A stretch of 64,000 nt of DNA from an uncultured Desulfobulbus sp. (GCF_963664075.1 NZ_OY760916.1:1490001-1554000); one strand, 5' to 3'. Numbered from the stretch's first letter, positions 36,553-46,188 are shown. The notes: a model not told the origin generated them from the letters alone. Translations and numbers: made by a program.

Positions 36553-36640
36553 AAAATTCATGAAACAATTGAGTAAAATATATTAATACAGCCTGTTCTA
36601 TTTTGGGATATTTCAGTATTGCATTCACCGTGGCGTTCCA

Positions 36641-39600
36641 ATGAAAATAGTCGCAATCCTCTTTAACCATGAACTCGCCCATATGGCCACAGCCGTTCGC
36701 ACTCTTCAGAACGAATATGCTCTGTTTGTGGAGGCTCTATCACGTACCCCGGAAAGCCTCCATGATGCAGAGCAGGTGCAATCCTTTCTTGAGGCTGCAG
36801 AGGGTGCAGATATTTGTTTGATGCACCTCATGGGGGGCAGGTCCTGCCTTCCCGCTTTTGACCAGATCGTCTCCTGGCTGGGTGAGCACAATATTGGCCT
36901 CTTTGCTGCCTCGGTACCGGCTGACGATGATTTTATTGCTGCCTCAACGCTCAGCCCTGAGCAGTATGAAGCTATTCATCAGTATCTGCGCTGTGGTGAG
37001 GCGGAAAATTTTAGCCAGCTGCTTCTTTTACTGGCCAACCAATGCACTGGTAGTGAATATTGCGTTAATCCCCCCGAACGTTTCCCTCTGGAAGGCATCT
37101 ATCATCCCCAGGCAGGGTATCTGGCCAGCCTGGATGCCTATCGCCAACAGGTCTATCGTGAACATAAGCCCACAGTCGGTGTGCTCTGCGGCTTTAACCC
37201 GACAAAATCGGGAGATTCGGGCTATCTTGACAGGTTGGTCAACTCCATTGAAGAGCAGGGGGCAAACGCACTGGTGGTCTTTCTCTCGGCCACTGATCCT
37301 GCTGCGAAAAATCTGCGCTGGGTCGCTGAGCATTATTTCATGGACCAGGGAGAGGCCTTAGTGGATGTGGTCATCAGCACACAAGGGCACTCTCTTGCGG
37401 CGTACATGCAGGGGGAGGGAACGGCGGATGAACTCTTTCAGGTTTTGGGCGTGCCGGTTCTTAAGGCCATCATCACTATTAATACCCTTGAACAGTGGAG
37501 CGGAAGCCTGCAGGGGCTTGGCTTCAGTGAGATCTCCTGGAATGTGGCCATGCCCGAGTTTGACGGGCTCATTATTACCGTCCCCATTGCCGCGAAATGT
37601 GTCACCAGGACTGATCCTCAGACCGGTGCCAAGATGGTTGCGCACCAGCCCATTCCAGAGCGGCTTGATAAACTGGTGCGGATGAGCATTAACTGGGCCC
37701 GGCTCAGGCATACCCCACCTGCAGAACGCAAGATTGCCATTATTTTTCATAATTATCCGCCACGAAATGACAACATCGGCTGTGCCGCCTTACTTGACTC
37801 CGCCCCTTCAGCAATCAATCTGCTGCATAAAATGGAGGAGCGGGGCTATAGCCTCGAAGGCATTCCTAAAGACGGAAAACAACTGATGGAGGGCATCCTT
37901 TCAGGGCTGACCAACGATCAACGCTGGTTAACCGATGATCAGCTCGCCCATCGGGCCGTGGCCACGACATCTCGCAGCCGTTATCGCCAATGGTTGGACG
38001 AGCTGCCCCGGGATGCCAGGGAGAAAATGGAACGTCATTGGGGAGATCCTCCCGGAAAACACTTAAGCTACAAAGACGAGCTGCTGGTCGGTGGCCTGGT
38101 CAACGGTAACGTCTTTATCGGTCTGCAGCCACCTCGTACCCTGGAGGAAGACGCTGCCGACATCTATCACGACCCTGAAGTCCCTATTCCCTATCATTAT
38201 CATGGCTATTATCGCTGGATCAGGGATGAGTTCAAGGCCAACGCGGTGATCCACTTTGGGACCCATGGCACTCTGGAGTGGCTTCCTGGAAAATCGGTCG
38301 GTCTCTCCGGCTCTTGTTTTCCGGATATAGCCATCTCTGACCTGCCCAACGTGTACCCCTATATCATCCACAATCCCGGCGAGGGGACCGGTGCCAAGCG
38401 GCGTAGCTACTGCTGTATCGTTGATTATCTTACTCCGGCGATGCAGAATGCCGATCTTTATGAGGAAATGGCCGGTCTGGATGTGCAGCTCAGGGAGTAT
38501 TATTCCGCAAAGGGGTCCGAGTCAGGTAAGGTAGAGGCTCTGCAGAAGCTGATTTGGGAGGCTGTGGTCCAGGCTAACCTTGATCGAGACCTCTCGCTTT
38601 CGTCTGAGACGGTGTTTGCTGATTTCGATGCCTTCCTGGAGGATCTGCATGCCTATCTCAATGAACTCTCCGATACCCATATTCAGGATGGGTTGCATAT
38701 TCTAGGGGAACCGCCCTCCGGGGCCGGGCTGGAGGCATTTCTGGTCGCTTTGACCCGGTTGAGCAATGGGAGCGTGCCCTCGTTGCGGCAGGCCCTCGCT
38801 GAGATGCAGGGCTACGATTACGAAGAATTGTTGGCGAATCGAGGGAAATTGCGGGCAGAAGGGCGGACCAACGGCGATGTGCTGAACGAGTTGCATGGTC
38901 TCTCTCTTAGGTTGGTGGAGAGGTTTCACTCCCTTGACTTTGCAGAAAAGTTCATTGGGGAGTTGCAGCAGGAGGTGGTCGGGGGTGAGTATCCGGATCT
39001 GCGGCTTTGCCTGGAGTACATCGCCACCTTTCTGGTTCCGGCCCTGAACGCCACCACCGACGAGATAAGCAATACGCTTGCAGCCTGCGCTGGCAGGTAT
39101 GTACCGGCTGGACCATCAGGCGCCCCGACACGCGGCACCGCTGATATCCTGCCCACAGGACGCAATTTTTACTCTGTGGATCCTCGTTGTCTGCCTTCCA
39201 TGGCCGCCTGGCAAGTGGGCGTCGATCTGGCCGATAGCCTGCTAGCCAGACATCTGCAAGAGGAGAGGCGATATCCGGAAAGTGTGGGCAATGTGCTCTG
39301 GGCGACCGACACCATGCGCACCAACGGCGAGTGTGTGGCCGAGTGCCTCTATCTGATGGGGATTACTCCAATTTGGGAACAGTCCAGCGGGCGGGTGCTG
39401 GGGATTAAGCCCATAGCCCTTGAGCAGCTGCAACGTCCCCGCATCGACGTTACGGTACGTATCAGCGGTCTGTTCAGAGATAATTTTCCCAACCTGGCCC
39501 ACCTCCTTGACGAGGCCGTGGACATGGTCGCCTGCCTAAACGAACCTTTTGAAAGCAATTTCATTGTCAAACACGTGGAAACCGAAATTCGTGAACGGGT

Positions 39601-40366
39601 TGCGCTAGGGATTGATGCCACGACCGCGCGCCGGGAGGCACTCTACAGAGTCTTTGGCGATAAACCAGGAGAGTATGGTGCCGGTGTCGGCGAGGCAATC
39701 GCCTCACAGAACTGGAAGAGCCAGACAGACCTGGGCAATATTTACATCACCTGGGGTGGCTATATTTACGGCAGGGAGCATTTTGGCCTCAGCTCGCCGG
39801 AGATATTCAAAAGGCGACTTGCCCAGGTGGAGGCAACCACCAAGAATATGAGCACCCGTGAGTACGATGCCCTGCAGATCGATGACACCTATGCCTATCA
39901 CGCGGGCATGGATTTGGCTATCGAGGCGGTCAGCGGAAAGCGCCCCAAATCCTATTACGGCGACAGTAATGACCCCGGCCGGGTCAAGATCCGTACCACG
40001 GCCGAAGAAATTAAATATTGCTTCAGGGCCCGTCTGGTGAATCCCAAGTGGATCAAGGGGATGCAGCGTCATGGCTACCATGGGGCCGCCGAGTTTTCCC
40101 GCCAGATGGACTATGTCTTTGGTTGGGAGGCTACGGCCGATGTTATCGAAGATTGGATGTGGGATAACCTGGCGGAAAAATTCGTGCTAGATCCTGAGAT
40201 GCAGCAGTGGCTCAAAGAGGTCAATCCCTATGCCCTGCAGAATATGAGCGAACGACTGCTGGAGGCCATTGAACGTGGACTCTGGGATGCATCAGAATCT
40301 ATGCAACAGCAACTCAAGGAAATCTATCTTGAGATTGAAGGGATTATAGAAGAAATGAATGAATAA
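36641..40366 (+). CDS. cobN: CobN-type chelatase large subunit (fourth copy)
   Basis: The 1241-aa product is full length. Core motif FGTHGTLEWLPGKSVG at T541-H542-G543, then HNPGEGTGAKRR, and C-terminal KWIKGMQRHGYHGA as in the second copy. The residue before HG is threonine here, lysine in the two copies at 3021 and 8959 and alanine at 25544. It starts the chelatase/receptor unit at 36641-42755, but a cobalamin riboswitch lies between it and the receptor rather than before it. No motor genes are adjacent, so it would share the ChlI/ChlD at 14519-17598 if it is active. Confidence 0.9.
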   Translation: MKIVAILFNHELAHMATAVRTLQNEYALFVEALSRTPESLHDAEQVQSFLEAAEGADICLMHLMGGRSCLPAFDQIVSWLGEHNIGLFAASVPADDDFIAASTLSPEQYEAIHQYLRCGEAENFSQLLLLLANQCTGSEYCVNPPERFPLEGIYHPQAGYLASLDAYRQQVYREHKPTVGVLCGFNPTKSGDSGYLDRLVNSIEEQGANALVVFLSATDPAAKNLRWVAEHYFMDQGEALVDVVISTQGHSLAAYMQGEGTADELFQVLGVPVLKAIITINTLEQWSGSLQGLGFSEISWNVAMPEFDGLIITVPIAAKCVTRTDPQTGAKMVAHQPIPERLDKLVRMSINWARLRHTPPAERKIAIIFHNYPPRNDNIGCAALLDSAPSAINLLHKMEERGYSLEGIPKDGKQLMEGILSGLTNDQRWLTDDQLAHRAVATTSRSRYRQWLDELPRDAREKMERHWGDPPGKHLSYKDELLVGGLVNGNVFIGLQPPRTLEEDAADIYHDPEVPIPYHYHGYYRWIRDEFKANAVIHFGTHGTLEWLPGKSVGLSGSCFPDIAISDLPNVYPYIIHNPGEGTGAKRRSYCCIVDYLTPAMQNADLYEEMAGLDVQLREYYSAKGSESGKVEALQKLIWEAVVQANLDRDLSLSSETVFADFDAFLEDLHAYLNELSDTHIQDGLHILGEPPSGAGLEAFLVALTRLSNGSVPSLRQALAEMQGYDYEELLANRGKLRAEGRTNGDVLNELHGLSLRLVERFHSLDFAEKFIGELQQEVVGGEYPDLRLCLEYIATFLVPALNATTDEISNTLAACAGRYVPAGPSGAPTRGTADILPTGRNFYSVDPRCLPSMAAWQVGVDLADSLLARHLQEERRYPESVGNVLWATDTMRTNGECVAECLYLMGITPIWEQSSGRVLGIKPIALEQLQRPRIDVTVRISGLFRDNFPNLAHLLDEAVDMVACLNEPFESNFIVKHVETEIRERVALGIDATTARREALYRVFGDKPGEYGAGVGEAIASQNWKSQTDLGNIYITWGGYIYGREHFGLSSPEIFKRRLAQVEATTKNMSTREYDALQIDDTYAYHAGMDLAIEAVSGKRPKSYYGDSNDPGRVKIRTTAEEIKYCFRARLVNPKWIKGMQRHGYHGAAEFSRQMDYVFGWEATADVIEDWMWDNLAEKFVLDPEMQQWLKEVNPYALQNMSERLLEAIERGLWDASESMQQQLKEIYLEIEGIIEEMNE

Positions 40367-40391
40367 GTATTCATTTATTAGCCATTTTCAG

Positions 40392-40421
40392 TTGACAATG
40401 AGGTACAAAAAAAATTACTAC
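40392..40421 (+). promoter_or_regulatory. Promoter before the third cobalamin riboswitch
   Basis: A perfect TTGACA at 40392-40397 and TACTAC at 40416-40421, 18 bases apart, precede the riboswitch by ten bases. The -10 match is weak. Confidence 0.45.
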
Positions 40422-40431
40422 TACCCCTGTT

Positions 40432-40589
40432 TTCAGGTGCCTCGCAGGAGGTGAAAAGGGAACCCTGTGTGATTCAGGGACGGGCCCGCCGCTGTGAATG
40501 GGGACGGAATGCAGCACATGTGCCACTGACAGAATCTGTTGGGAAGGCGCTGCATGAGGATGATCCATAAGTCAGAAGACCTGCCTGAA
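40432..40589 (+). promoter_or_regulatory. Cobalamin riboswitch 3
   Basis: Blocks GGGAACCCTG, ACGGGCCCGCCGCTGTGA, GCCACTGACAG, GGGAAGGCG and GTCAGAAGACCTGCC are present. P1 is closed by TTCAGG (40432-40437) and CCTGAA (40584-40589). Very similar to riboswitch 1, including its terminator, which suggests a shared origin. Confidence 0.95.
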
Positions 40590-40649
40590 GATTTCATATG
40601 TGCTTTCATGGACAAAAAGCGCAAATTTATTCGTGGAAAAACTAGGGAC

Positions 40650-40689
40650 TCCCCGGATCGTTATAATTACGACCCGGGGATTTTTTTTT
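40650..40689 (+). terminator. Rho-independent terminator, expression platform of riboswitch 3
   Basis: TCCCCGG and CCGGGGA with a CG pair above form a stable stem, followed by nine T residues at the end of the leader, 63 bases before the receptor start. Confidence 0.85.
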
Positions 40690-40751
40690 GCTTTCCTCGG
40701 GCTCCACAACAAAGAGGGACACCGATTGACGGTGAAAAACAGGAGAGCAGG

Positions 40752-42755
40752 ATGAAGAAAGTTTTAGTGACCGGAATTGCACTGGCAATGGTATCAACCA
40801 TCGCTGTTGCCGAGGAGGAGCAGAATGTCTCCCATCAAAATGAGTTGGTTGTTACAGCAACCCGTGATGAAAATCGAGCTATAGATGTTCCTATATCAAC
40901 TCAGATCATCGGTCAGGAAGAAATCAAAATGTCAGGAGCCACCGATCTGGGGCAGCTTTTGAGCACCTATGTAACGGGGTACAATAAACAATATCCTGGT
41001 GGAATACTGAATCCGGTTGGACTGCGTGGGTTTAAAACCGATGCGCATGGACTCGATCAGCAGGGGGCTGTTCTCATATTGATTGATGGTCATCGCGTGG
41101 GTACTGGGAATGCGGCAAAGATTAACCTTGATCGTATTGAGCGGGTTGAGGTCATCAAAGGCCCAGCTTCTGCTCTCTATGGCTCTGCTGCCATGGGAGG
41201 CGTGATTAACCTGATTACCAAAAAGGGGGCTAATGGGTTTGGCGGTTCTGTTGGTGTGGAAGCAGGTAGCTTTGACTATTACACCGCTCAGGCAAATGTT
41301 GAGGGAAGAATCAATGATAAATTGAGTATCGCTGCCTCAATCAGTGGAGAAACAGAAGGTGATTACGATACGGTGAATTATGGCACCGCCTATAATTCAG
41401 GTGTCGATAGGCTCAATATAGGCGGCAATGTCACCTACACCTTTAACGACAACCATGAAATTCGGATTGGAGGGAACTATTCAGACTTGGAAGGTGAGAG
41501 TGTCGCCTGGGTAAGTGGGAATTATTCTTCTTATGACCCTACCACTGAAGAATACAGCGATAAAAGCACTGGCTATGCTGATCTTGAGTATAACGGTGAC
41601 TATTTCGCGGATACCGTTCATTGGAAAGCGGTATTGTATTATCTCTGGGATAAAAACCATTGGTATACTGGTTCAGCTGACTCTACGTCAGATCAGACAA
41701 AATATATACAGCAGACTCTTGGCACCGACCAGCAGCTCAGCTGGAAAATAAATGATTGGAATACGGTCATGATCGGGTTAACAGTCGATTTTATGGACCA
41801 GGAAAGTGAAGGCGTTTCAAATTACTTGCCCTCGGCGCCATCCACGCCAGATCTCGATTATACCACCCAAGGGTACTTCTTGCAGGATTCCATGGATTTG
41901 TTTGATAATAGGTTGAACATTATTTTAGCTGTTCGCTATGATCGATTTGATATAAAAACTTCCCAGTCCAAATCGGATCCTTCAGCAACTTTTAACGGAA
42001 TCGACACTGACTTTGACCATGTTTCTCCCAAGATTGGCATCGGGATGAAATTTTTTGATGAACTGCTTCGGGTTCGTGCCGATTTGGGAGAGGGGTTCAA
42101 ATCTCCGACCGCTGGTCAGCTGGGATATGACTTGTATTACGGTACTCGTCATTACGTAGGCAATCCCAATTTGAGTCCTGAAACCTCATTGAGCTACAAT
42201 CTGGGGTTTGATGTCTACCTTGATGCTTTTACCTTTACGGCTACATATTTTCATACTGATTATGAGGATATGATTGCTTCTGTCGATGATACCGTCAGTG
42301 AGCCAGGGTATACCGTTGTTAATTATGAGAATGTTGAGAACGCTCTTATTACCGGATTCGATTTTTCCCTTGATTGGAATATTGCAAAAACCTTTGACCT
42401 GCCCTTTGATGCTTCAATTTGGTCTAATTTGACCATCAATACTGAAAAGGAAAATGAGGTAACTGGGAAAGATTTGACGCAAATAGCAGACTATGAGGTT
42501 AAATCAGGGCTTAAACTTGGATACAAAGGTTTATCGGGCCAGTTGGGATATACCCATATCGGACCTAACATGAGATCTTCATCTGCCGAGATGGAGAGTT
42601 TTGAATTTTGGGATCTGACAATGCGCTATCAGTTCATGGAAAATTGGGAGGTAAAGGCAGGTATCTATAACCTTACCGATCAGGATTACTCTTGGCAATA
42701 TGGGTACCCTATGCCTGAGAGAAATTATCGCCTGGGACTGACATACAAGTTCTAA
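40752..42755 (+). CDS. BtuB-like TonB-dependent receptor
   Basis: The 667-aa product starts at ATG 40752 with an AGGAGAGCAGG RBS. The frame is also open through the riboswitch RNA, which I do not count. A signal peptide ends after AVA. A TonB box NELVVTATRD, plug motifs VGLRGFKTD, VLILIDGHRVG and RVEVIKGPASALYG, and a barrel ending LTYKF follow. The gene is visibly more AT-rich than the two other receptors, hinting at a separate history. Riboswitch control points to a corrinoid-type ligand. Confidence 0.92.
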   Translation: MKKVLVTGIALAMVSTIAVAEEEQNVSHQNELVVTATRDENRAIDVPISTQIIGQEEIKMSGATDLGQLLSTYVTGYNKQYPGGILNPVGLRGFKTDAHGLDQQGAVLILIDGHRVGTGNAAKINLDRIERVEVIKGPASALYGSAAMGGVINLITKKGANGFGGSVGVEAGSFDYYTAQANVEGRINDKLSIAASISGETEGDYDTVNYGTAYNSGVDRLNIGGNVTYTFNDNHEIRIGGNYSDLEGESVAWVSGNYSSYDPTTEEYSDKSTGYADLEYNGDYFADTVHWKAVLYYLWDKNHWYTGSADSTSDQTKYIQQTLGTDQQLSWKINDWNTVMIGLTVDFMDQESEGVSNYLPSAPSTPDLDYTTQGYFLQDSMDLFDNRLNIILAVRYDRFDIKTSQSKSDPSATFNGIDTDFDHVSPKIGIGMKFFDELLRVRADLGEGFKSPTAGQLGYDLYYGTRHYVGNPNLSPETSLSYNLGFDVYLDAFTFTATYFHTDYEDMIASVDDTVSEPGYTVVNYENVENALITGFDFSLDWNIAKTFDLPFDASIWSNLTINTEKENEVTGKDLTQIADYEVKSGLKLGYKGLSGQLGYTHIGPNMRSSSAEMESFEFWDLTMRYQFMENWEVKAGIYNLTDQDYSWQYGYPMPERNYRLGLTYKF

Positions 42756-43109
42756 GCAAAATTCGCCTCGATTGCTCCTCGCTCGGTAAGGGAGTAGTGT
42801 TCATTTTCCAGGCGAATCTGGCCGCTTTCCAACATATGGCTCAAGACCTTGGGCGTGTCCGCATACTGTTCAATAATTGCCAGCGGGGTAGGGTGGTCGT
42901 AGCGAAGGATGGTCGTCAACACGTCTTCCACCACCGGCTGAGTACAGCCAGACACAGAGATACAGACCGCCAACCACTGAGCTGACACCAAAGAGAGCCG
43001 CAAGCACCATCATGCCGATGACCAGAGGCGCGATCACCTGCAACCTGCTGGCTATGTCGGCTATTTGGGTGGTGGAGGCTATTACCTTGAACTTGGTTGC
43101 AAAACCCAT
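42752..43109 (-). pseudogene. Small membrane protein gene, probably disrupted by one base near 42930
   Basis: From ATG 43109 the frame encodes a good transmembrane segment (VIAPLVIGMMVLAALFG) and then runs into low-complexity GGGRR. From about 42940 another frame encodes a compact helical tail, EDVLTTILRYDHP through SLTERGAIEANFA, resembling a winged-helix fold, to the stop at 42752. Removing one G in GCCGGTGGTGG (42928-42938) would join them into about 118 aa. It lies downstream of nrdG and overlaps the receptor stop on the opposite strand by four bases. Family not recognised. Confidence 0.4.
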
Positions 43110-43159
43110 GAGGTATTTGCCAGGAGGAAAAACAATAAAAATATTGAGTTACGGAATTG

Positions 43160-43192
43160 TCAGGCACCTGGGGCCGTTCATCAGGTGCCTGA
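43160..43192 (-). other. Perfect 10-bp hairpin downstream of nrdG
   Basis: TCAGGCACCT and AGGTGCCTGA flank a 13-base loop. It lies 19 bases after the nrdG stop in the transcript. The T-rich run begins about 20 bases later, so it may be mRNA-stabilising rather than a classical terminator. Confidence 0.5.
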
Positions 43193-43210
43193 TGAAGAAG
43201 GAGTATGCAA

Positions 43211-43804
43211 TCAACGGCAGGCCTGGACAAGATGCTCAGATCCGGCTGGAACCAGTCCTTTGATTGCAAGGAGATCATCCTTGGTGAGTCGAGTCGTATC
43301 AAAGGTCGTACGAAAGTGGTGGGGAATGCCACTTGTGCTCAGGATCGTTATTGAGCGTTGCAGGGCCGCCGTATCCACCTTTTTGCCTGCAAGAAGGGAG
43401 TAGAGGGGCAGCGGAGCCTTGATGTCCATGGCCACATAGTTCAGCACCCCTTTTTCGATGAGCTGCTGCAGACGTTGCGGATTACTGCCGTTTGTATCGA
43501 GTTTTAGCGGATAGCCCATCTCTTGCAGAGACTGGCAAAATGACAACAGGCCTGACTGCAGAGTCGGTTCCCCACCGGTGAGCACCACGCCGGAGAGTTT
43601 TCCTCTCCGTGCATGCAGTTGTTTCAAGATTTCCTTCTCACTCAAGGAAGAACCCTCATCTTGGGGAATCAGCTGCACATTGTGGCAGTAGGGACAGTGA
43701 AAGTTGCATCCCTGAAAAAAGATCACCGCTGCCACTCTCCCTGGGTAATCGATGAAACTTGCGGGGTGGTAGCCACCGATATTCAGCTCAGAAGTTGTTT
43801 TCAT
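43211..43804 (-). CDS. nrdG: NrdG-type activating enzyme of anaerobic ribonucleotide reductase
   Basis: The 197-aa product has the radical SAM cluster C33, C37, C40 (GCNFHCPYC), TGGEPTLQ near residue 77 and the LDTNGSNP motif near 98, as in the NrdG2/TIGR02495 type, which is longer than E. coli NrdG. It installs the glycyl radical on NrdD. Its start overlaps the nrdD stop by 17 bases, so the two are coupled. The C-terminus ends soon after HLVQACR. Confidence 0.88.
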   Translation of the reverse strand: MKTTSELNIGGYHPASFIDYPGRVAAVIFFQGCNFHCPYCHNVQLIPQDEGSSLSEKEILKQLHARRGKLSGVVLTGGEPTLQSGLLSFCQSLQEMGYPLKLDTNGSNPQRLQQLIEKGVLNYVAMDIKAPLPLYSLLAGKKVDTAALQRSITILSTSGIPHHFRTTFDTTRLTKDDLLAIKGLVPAGSEHLVQACR

Positions 43805-45911
43805 AGCTCACCCGCGCGGCAAATTCGGCTTGTTTGCCTTCATGCCAGTGTTGCACTGGCCGCAGGTACCCAACCACGCGGGAGTATATCTCCGTGCTGC
43901 TCCCGCAGTGGGGGCAGGTGGGCTGTTCCCCCGTCAGGTAACCGTGATCGGGACAGATGGAAAAGGTTGGGGTGAGGGTGAAGTATGGCAGCCGGTATTG
44001 AGTGCACACGGTTTTGATAAAGGACTTGACGGCCTGGGGATCAATAGCAGAGTCCCCAACAAAGCAGTGGACAACCGTGCCCCCGGTATACTTGGTCTGA
44101 AGCGGATCTTGATGATCCAAAAGCGTAAAAATATCGTCGGTATAATTGACAGGTAACTGAGTAGAGTTGGTGTAGATGGGAATCTTTTCCTCGCCAGTAC
44201 AGGTAAGGGAGGCGCGCATTGCCGGAAAACGTTTGGCATCAAGTTTGGCTAAACGATGCCCGGTCCCTTCGGCGGGGGTTGCCTCCAGGTTGTATTGGTT
44301 ACCGGTTTCCGCCTGAAATTCCTGGAGTCGAGTTCGCATGTGCTCAAGTATGCGCAGAGAAAAAACATGCCCCTGTTCGCTGCCAATGTCGACGCCCAGA
44401 AGGTTGAGGCAGGCCTCGTTGACCCCAATCAGCCCGATGGTGGAAAAATGATTTTCCCAGTAGTGCTGAAAACGATCATGAATGGCGCGTAGGTAAAAAC
44501 GAATATAGGGGTAGAGCCCTTTTTCAGTAAAGTTCTCCAGGACTTTTCGTTTGGTTTCCAAAGAAATCTTTGCAAGAAGCATGAGCTTGTCAAGGCGCTT
44601 GAAAAAATCTGTTTTATCCTCTGCCTGGTAGCCAAGGGCGGCCATGTTGATGGTGACTACGCCAATTGATCCGGTGAGTGGATTGGCTCCAAAGAGACCT
44701 CCGCCACGCTTTGCAAGCTCGCGTGTATCGAGTCGCAGTCGACAGCACATAGAGCGGGCATCATCCGGGTGAAGATCGGAATTGATAAAGTTGGCAAAGT
44801 AGGGGATGCCGTAGCGGGCGGTGGTTTGCCATAATTTTTCAAGACTTGGATGGTCCCAGTCAAAATCGGCGGTGATGTTGTAGGTGGGGATGGGAAAGGT
44901 GAATACTCTGCCGCGTGCGTCTCCTTCGGCCATGACCTCTAAAAATGCCTGATTGAGCATGTTCATCTCATGCTGGTACTCACCATACACCGAATCCTGT
45001 TCCCGGCCACCGATGACGATGGGAGTGGATTTCAGGGTGGATGAGGGAATGAGATCCATGGTCAGGTTGGTAAAAGGGGTTTGAAAGCCAACTCTGGTGG
45101 GGACGTTGAGGTTAAAGATAAACTCCTGGAGCGCCTGCTTCACTTCCTTGAATTCCAACCGATCGTGCCGGATAAAGGGGGCGAGTAAGGTATCGAAGCT
45201 GGAAAAAGCCTGGGCTCCGGCTGCTTCCCCCTGGAGGGTGTAGAAAAAATTGACGATCTGACCAAGAGCACTGCGAAAATGGTGGGCCGGGGCACTTTCT
45301 GCCTTGCCCGGTGCTCCGGTAAACCCACTTAAGAGGAGGTCGCGCAGATCCCAGCCCACACAGTAAACCGAGAGCAGATTGAGATCATGAATGTGCAGAT
45401 CTCCTTGAACGTGGGCCTGGCGTACCTCAGCAGAATAGATCTTATTGAGCCAGTACGTGCGGCTGAGCTCGCTCGAGATATAGTTGTTAAGCCCCTGAAG
45501 CGAGTAGGACATGTTGGAATTTTCCTGCACCTGCCAGTCAAGCCGCTGCAGGTAGCCATCGATGAGATCCAGATCGGTTTGGGTCACCATCTCACGGAGG
45601 CGGGCGTGCTGGTCCCGGTAAAGGATATAGGCCTTGGCTGTTTTTTTGAATGCAGAGGAGAGCAGGACCTCTTCCACCACATCCTGAACTTCCTCCACGG
45701 TCGGTGTTTTGTCCTCGATGAGCGAGTGGGCAATGGCCATGACCTGCATGGTTAAACGACGTGCCTCGGGCTGAGAAAACTCACCAGTCGCCTGACCAGC
45801 CTTTTGTAGCGCCTGGGTAATCTTGGTTGCCTCAAAGGGGACAACCCGTTGATCTCGTTTTTTTATCGAACTGAAAAAAGGGGCAGGGGACTGCAGACGT
45901 GCCTGTGGCAT
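43788..45911 (-). CDS. nrdD: Anaerobic (class III) ribonucleoside-triphosphate reductase
   Basis: The 707-aa product starts at ATG 45911, chosen for AAGGAGAG eight bases upstream; a TTG frame extends 16 codons further. It has an N-terminal ATP-cone (RDQRVVPFEATKITQAL), the NrdD body with DLHIHDLN, and a C-terminal zinc site CPDHGY and CPHCGS. The glycyl radical motif RVVGYLRPV places the radical on G681. It makes deoxynucleotides without oxygen and without cobalamin. The riboswitch upstream therefore fits an organism that switches to this enzyme when cobalamin is too scarce for a B12-dependent class II enzyme. That class II enzyme is not in this window. Confidence 0.95.
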   Translation of the reverse strand: MPQARLQSPAPFFSSIKKRDQRVVPFEATKITQALQKAGQATGEFSQPEARRLTMQVMAIAHSLIEDKTPTVEEVQDVVEEVLLSSAFKKTAKAYILYRDQHARLREMVTQTDLDLIDGYLQRLDWQVQENSNMSYSLQGLNNYISSELSRTYWLNKIYSAEVRQAHVQGDLHIHDLNLLSVYCVGWDLRDLLLSGFTGAPGKAESAPAHHFRSALGQIVNFFYTLQGEAAGAQAFSSFDTLLAPFIRHDRLEFKEVKQALQEFIFNLNVPTRVGFQTPFTNLTMDLIPSSTLKSTPIVIGGREQDSVYGEYQHEMNMLNQAFLEVMAEGDARGRVFTFPIPTYNITADFDWDHPSLEKLWQTTARYGIPYFANFINSDLHPDDARSMCCRLRLDTRELAKRGGGLFGANPLTGSIGVVTINMAALGYQAEDKTDFFKRLDKLMLLAKISLETKRKVLENFTEKGLYPYIRFYLRAIHDRFQHYWENHFSTIGLIGVNEACLNLLGVDIGSEQGHVFSLRILEHMRTRLQEFQAETGNQYNLEATPAEGTGHRLAKLDAKRFPAMRASLTCTGEEKIPIYTNSTQLPVNYTDDIFTLLDHQDPLQTKYTGGTVVHCFVGDSAIDPQAVKSFIKTVCTQYRLPYFTLTPTFSICPDHGYLTGEQPTCPHCGSSTEIYSRVVGYLRPVQHWHEGKQAEFAARVSYENNF

Positions 45912-45977
45912 GGCTCTCTCCTTGACGCGAGGTAAGAGGGGGGGTGGAGTTTCAGCCAATTTCTCTGGGCTGATGAT

Positions 45978-46153
45978 TTCACGGCAGGTCTTCGGACTTC
46001 CAGGTATAGCCTACAGGTTGCCCCTTCCCAATCAAGTGATCAGTGGTGCTGACAACGTTCGTCTCTGGTTACCGCTGCGCGACAGTTCCGGAATTACACC
46101 GGATTCCCTTTTCATCCTCTTTGATCCTGGTTCGGTCAAGGAGGAAACCGCTT
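45978..46153 (-). promoter_or_regulatory. Cobalamin riboswitch 4, upstream of nrdDG
   Basis: On the minus strand the blocks run GGGAATCCGGTG, AATTCCGG, ACTGTCGCGCAGCGGTAA, CACCACTGATC, GGGAAGGGG and GTCCGAAGACCTGCCGTG. The core variant (TCGCGCAGCGG) differs from the three others. The end points are approximate because P1 is weak. No terminator lies between it and nrdD; the RBS at about 45920 could be masked instead. Confidence 0.92.
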
Positions 46154-46159
46154 GAACAC

Positions 46160-46188
46160 TGTATATAGTGCTTCCGGTATCAAGTCAA
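46160..46188 (-). promoter_or_regulatory. Promoter of the nrdDG transcript
   Basis: On the minus strand TTGACT (46188-46183), a 17-base spacer and TATACA (46165-46160) precede the riboswitch by about seven bases. Confidence 0.6.

Noticed and set aside
40539..40751. Upstream extension of the third receptor frame
   Set aside because: It runs through the riboswitch and its terminator; ATG 40752 has a proper RBS and signal peptide.
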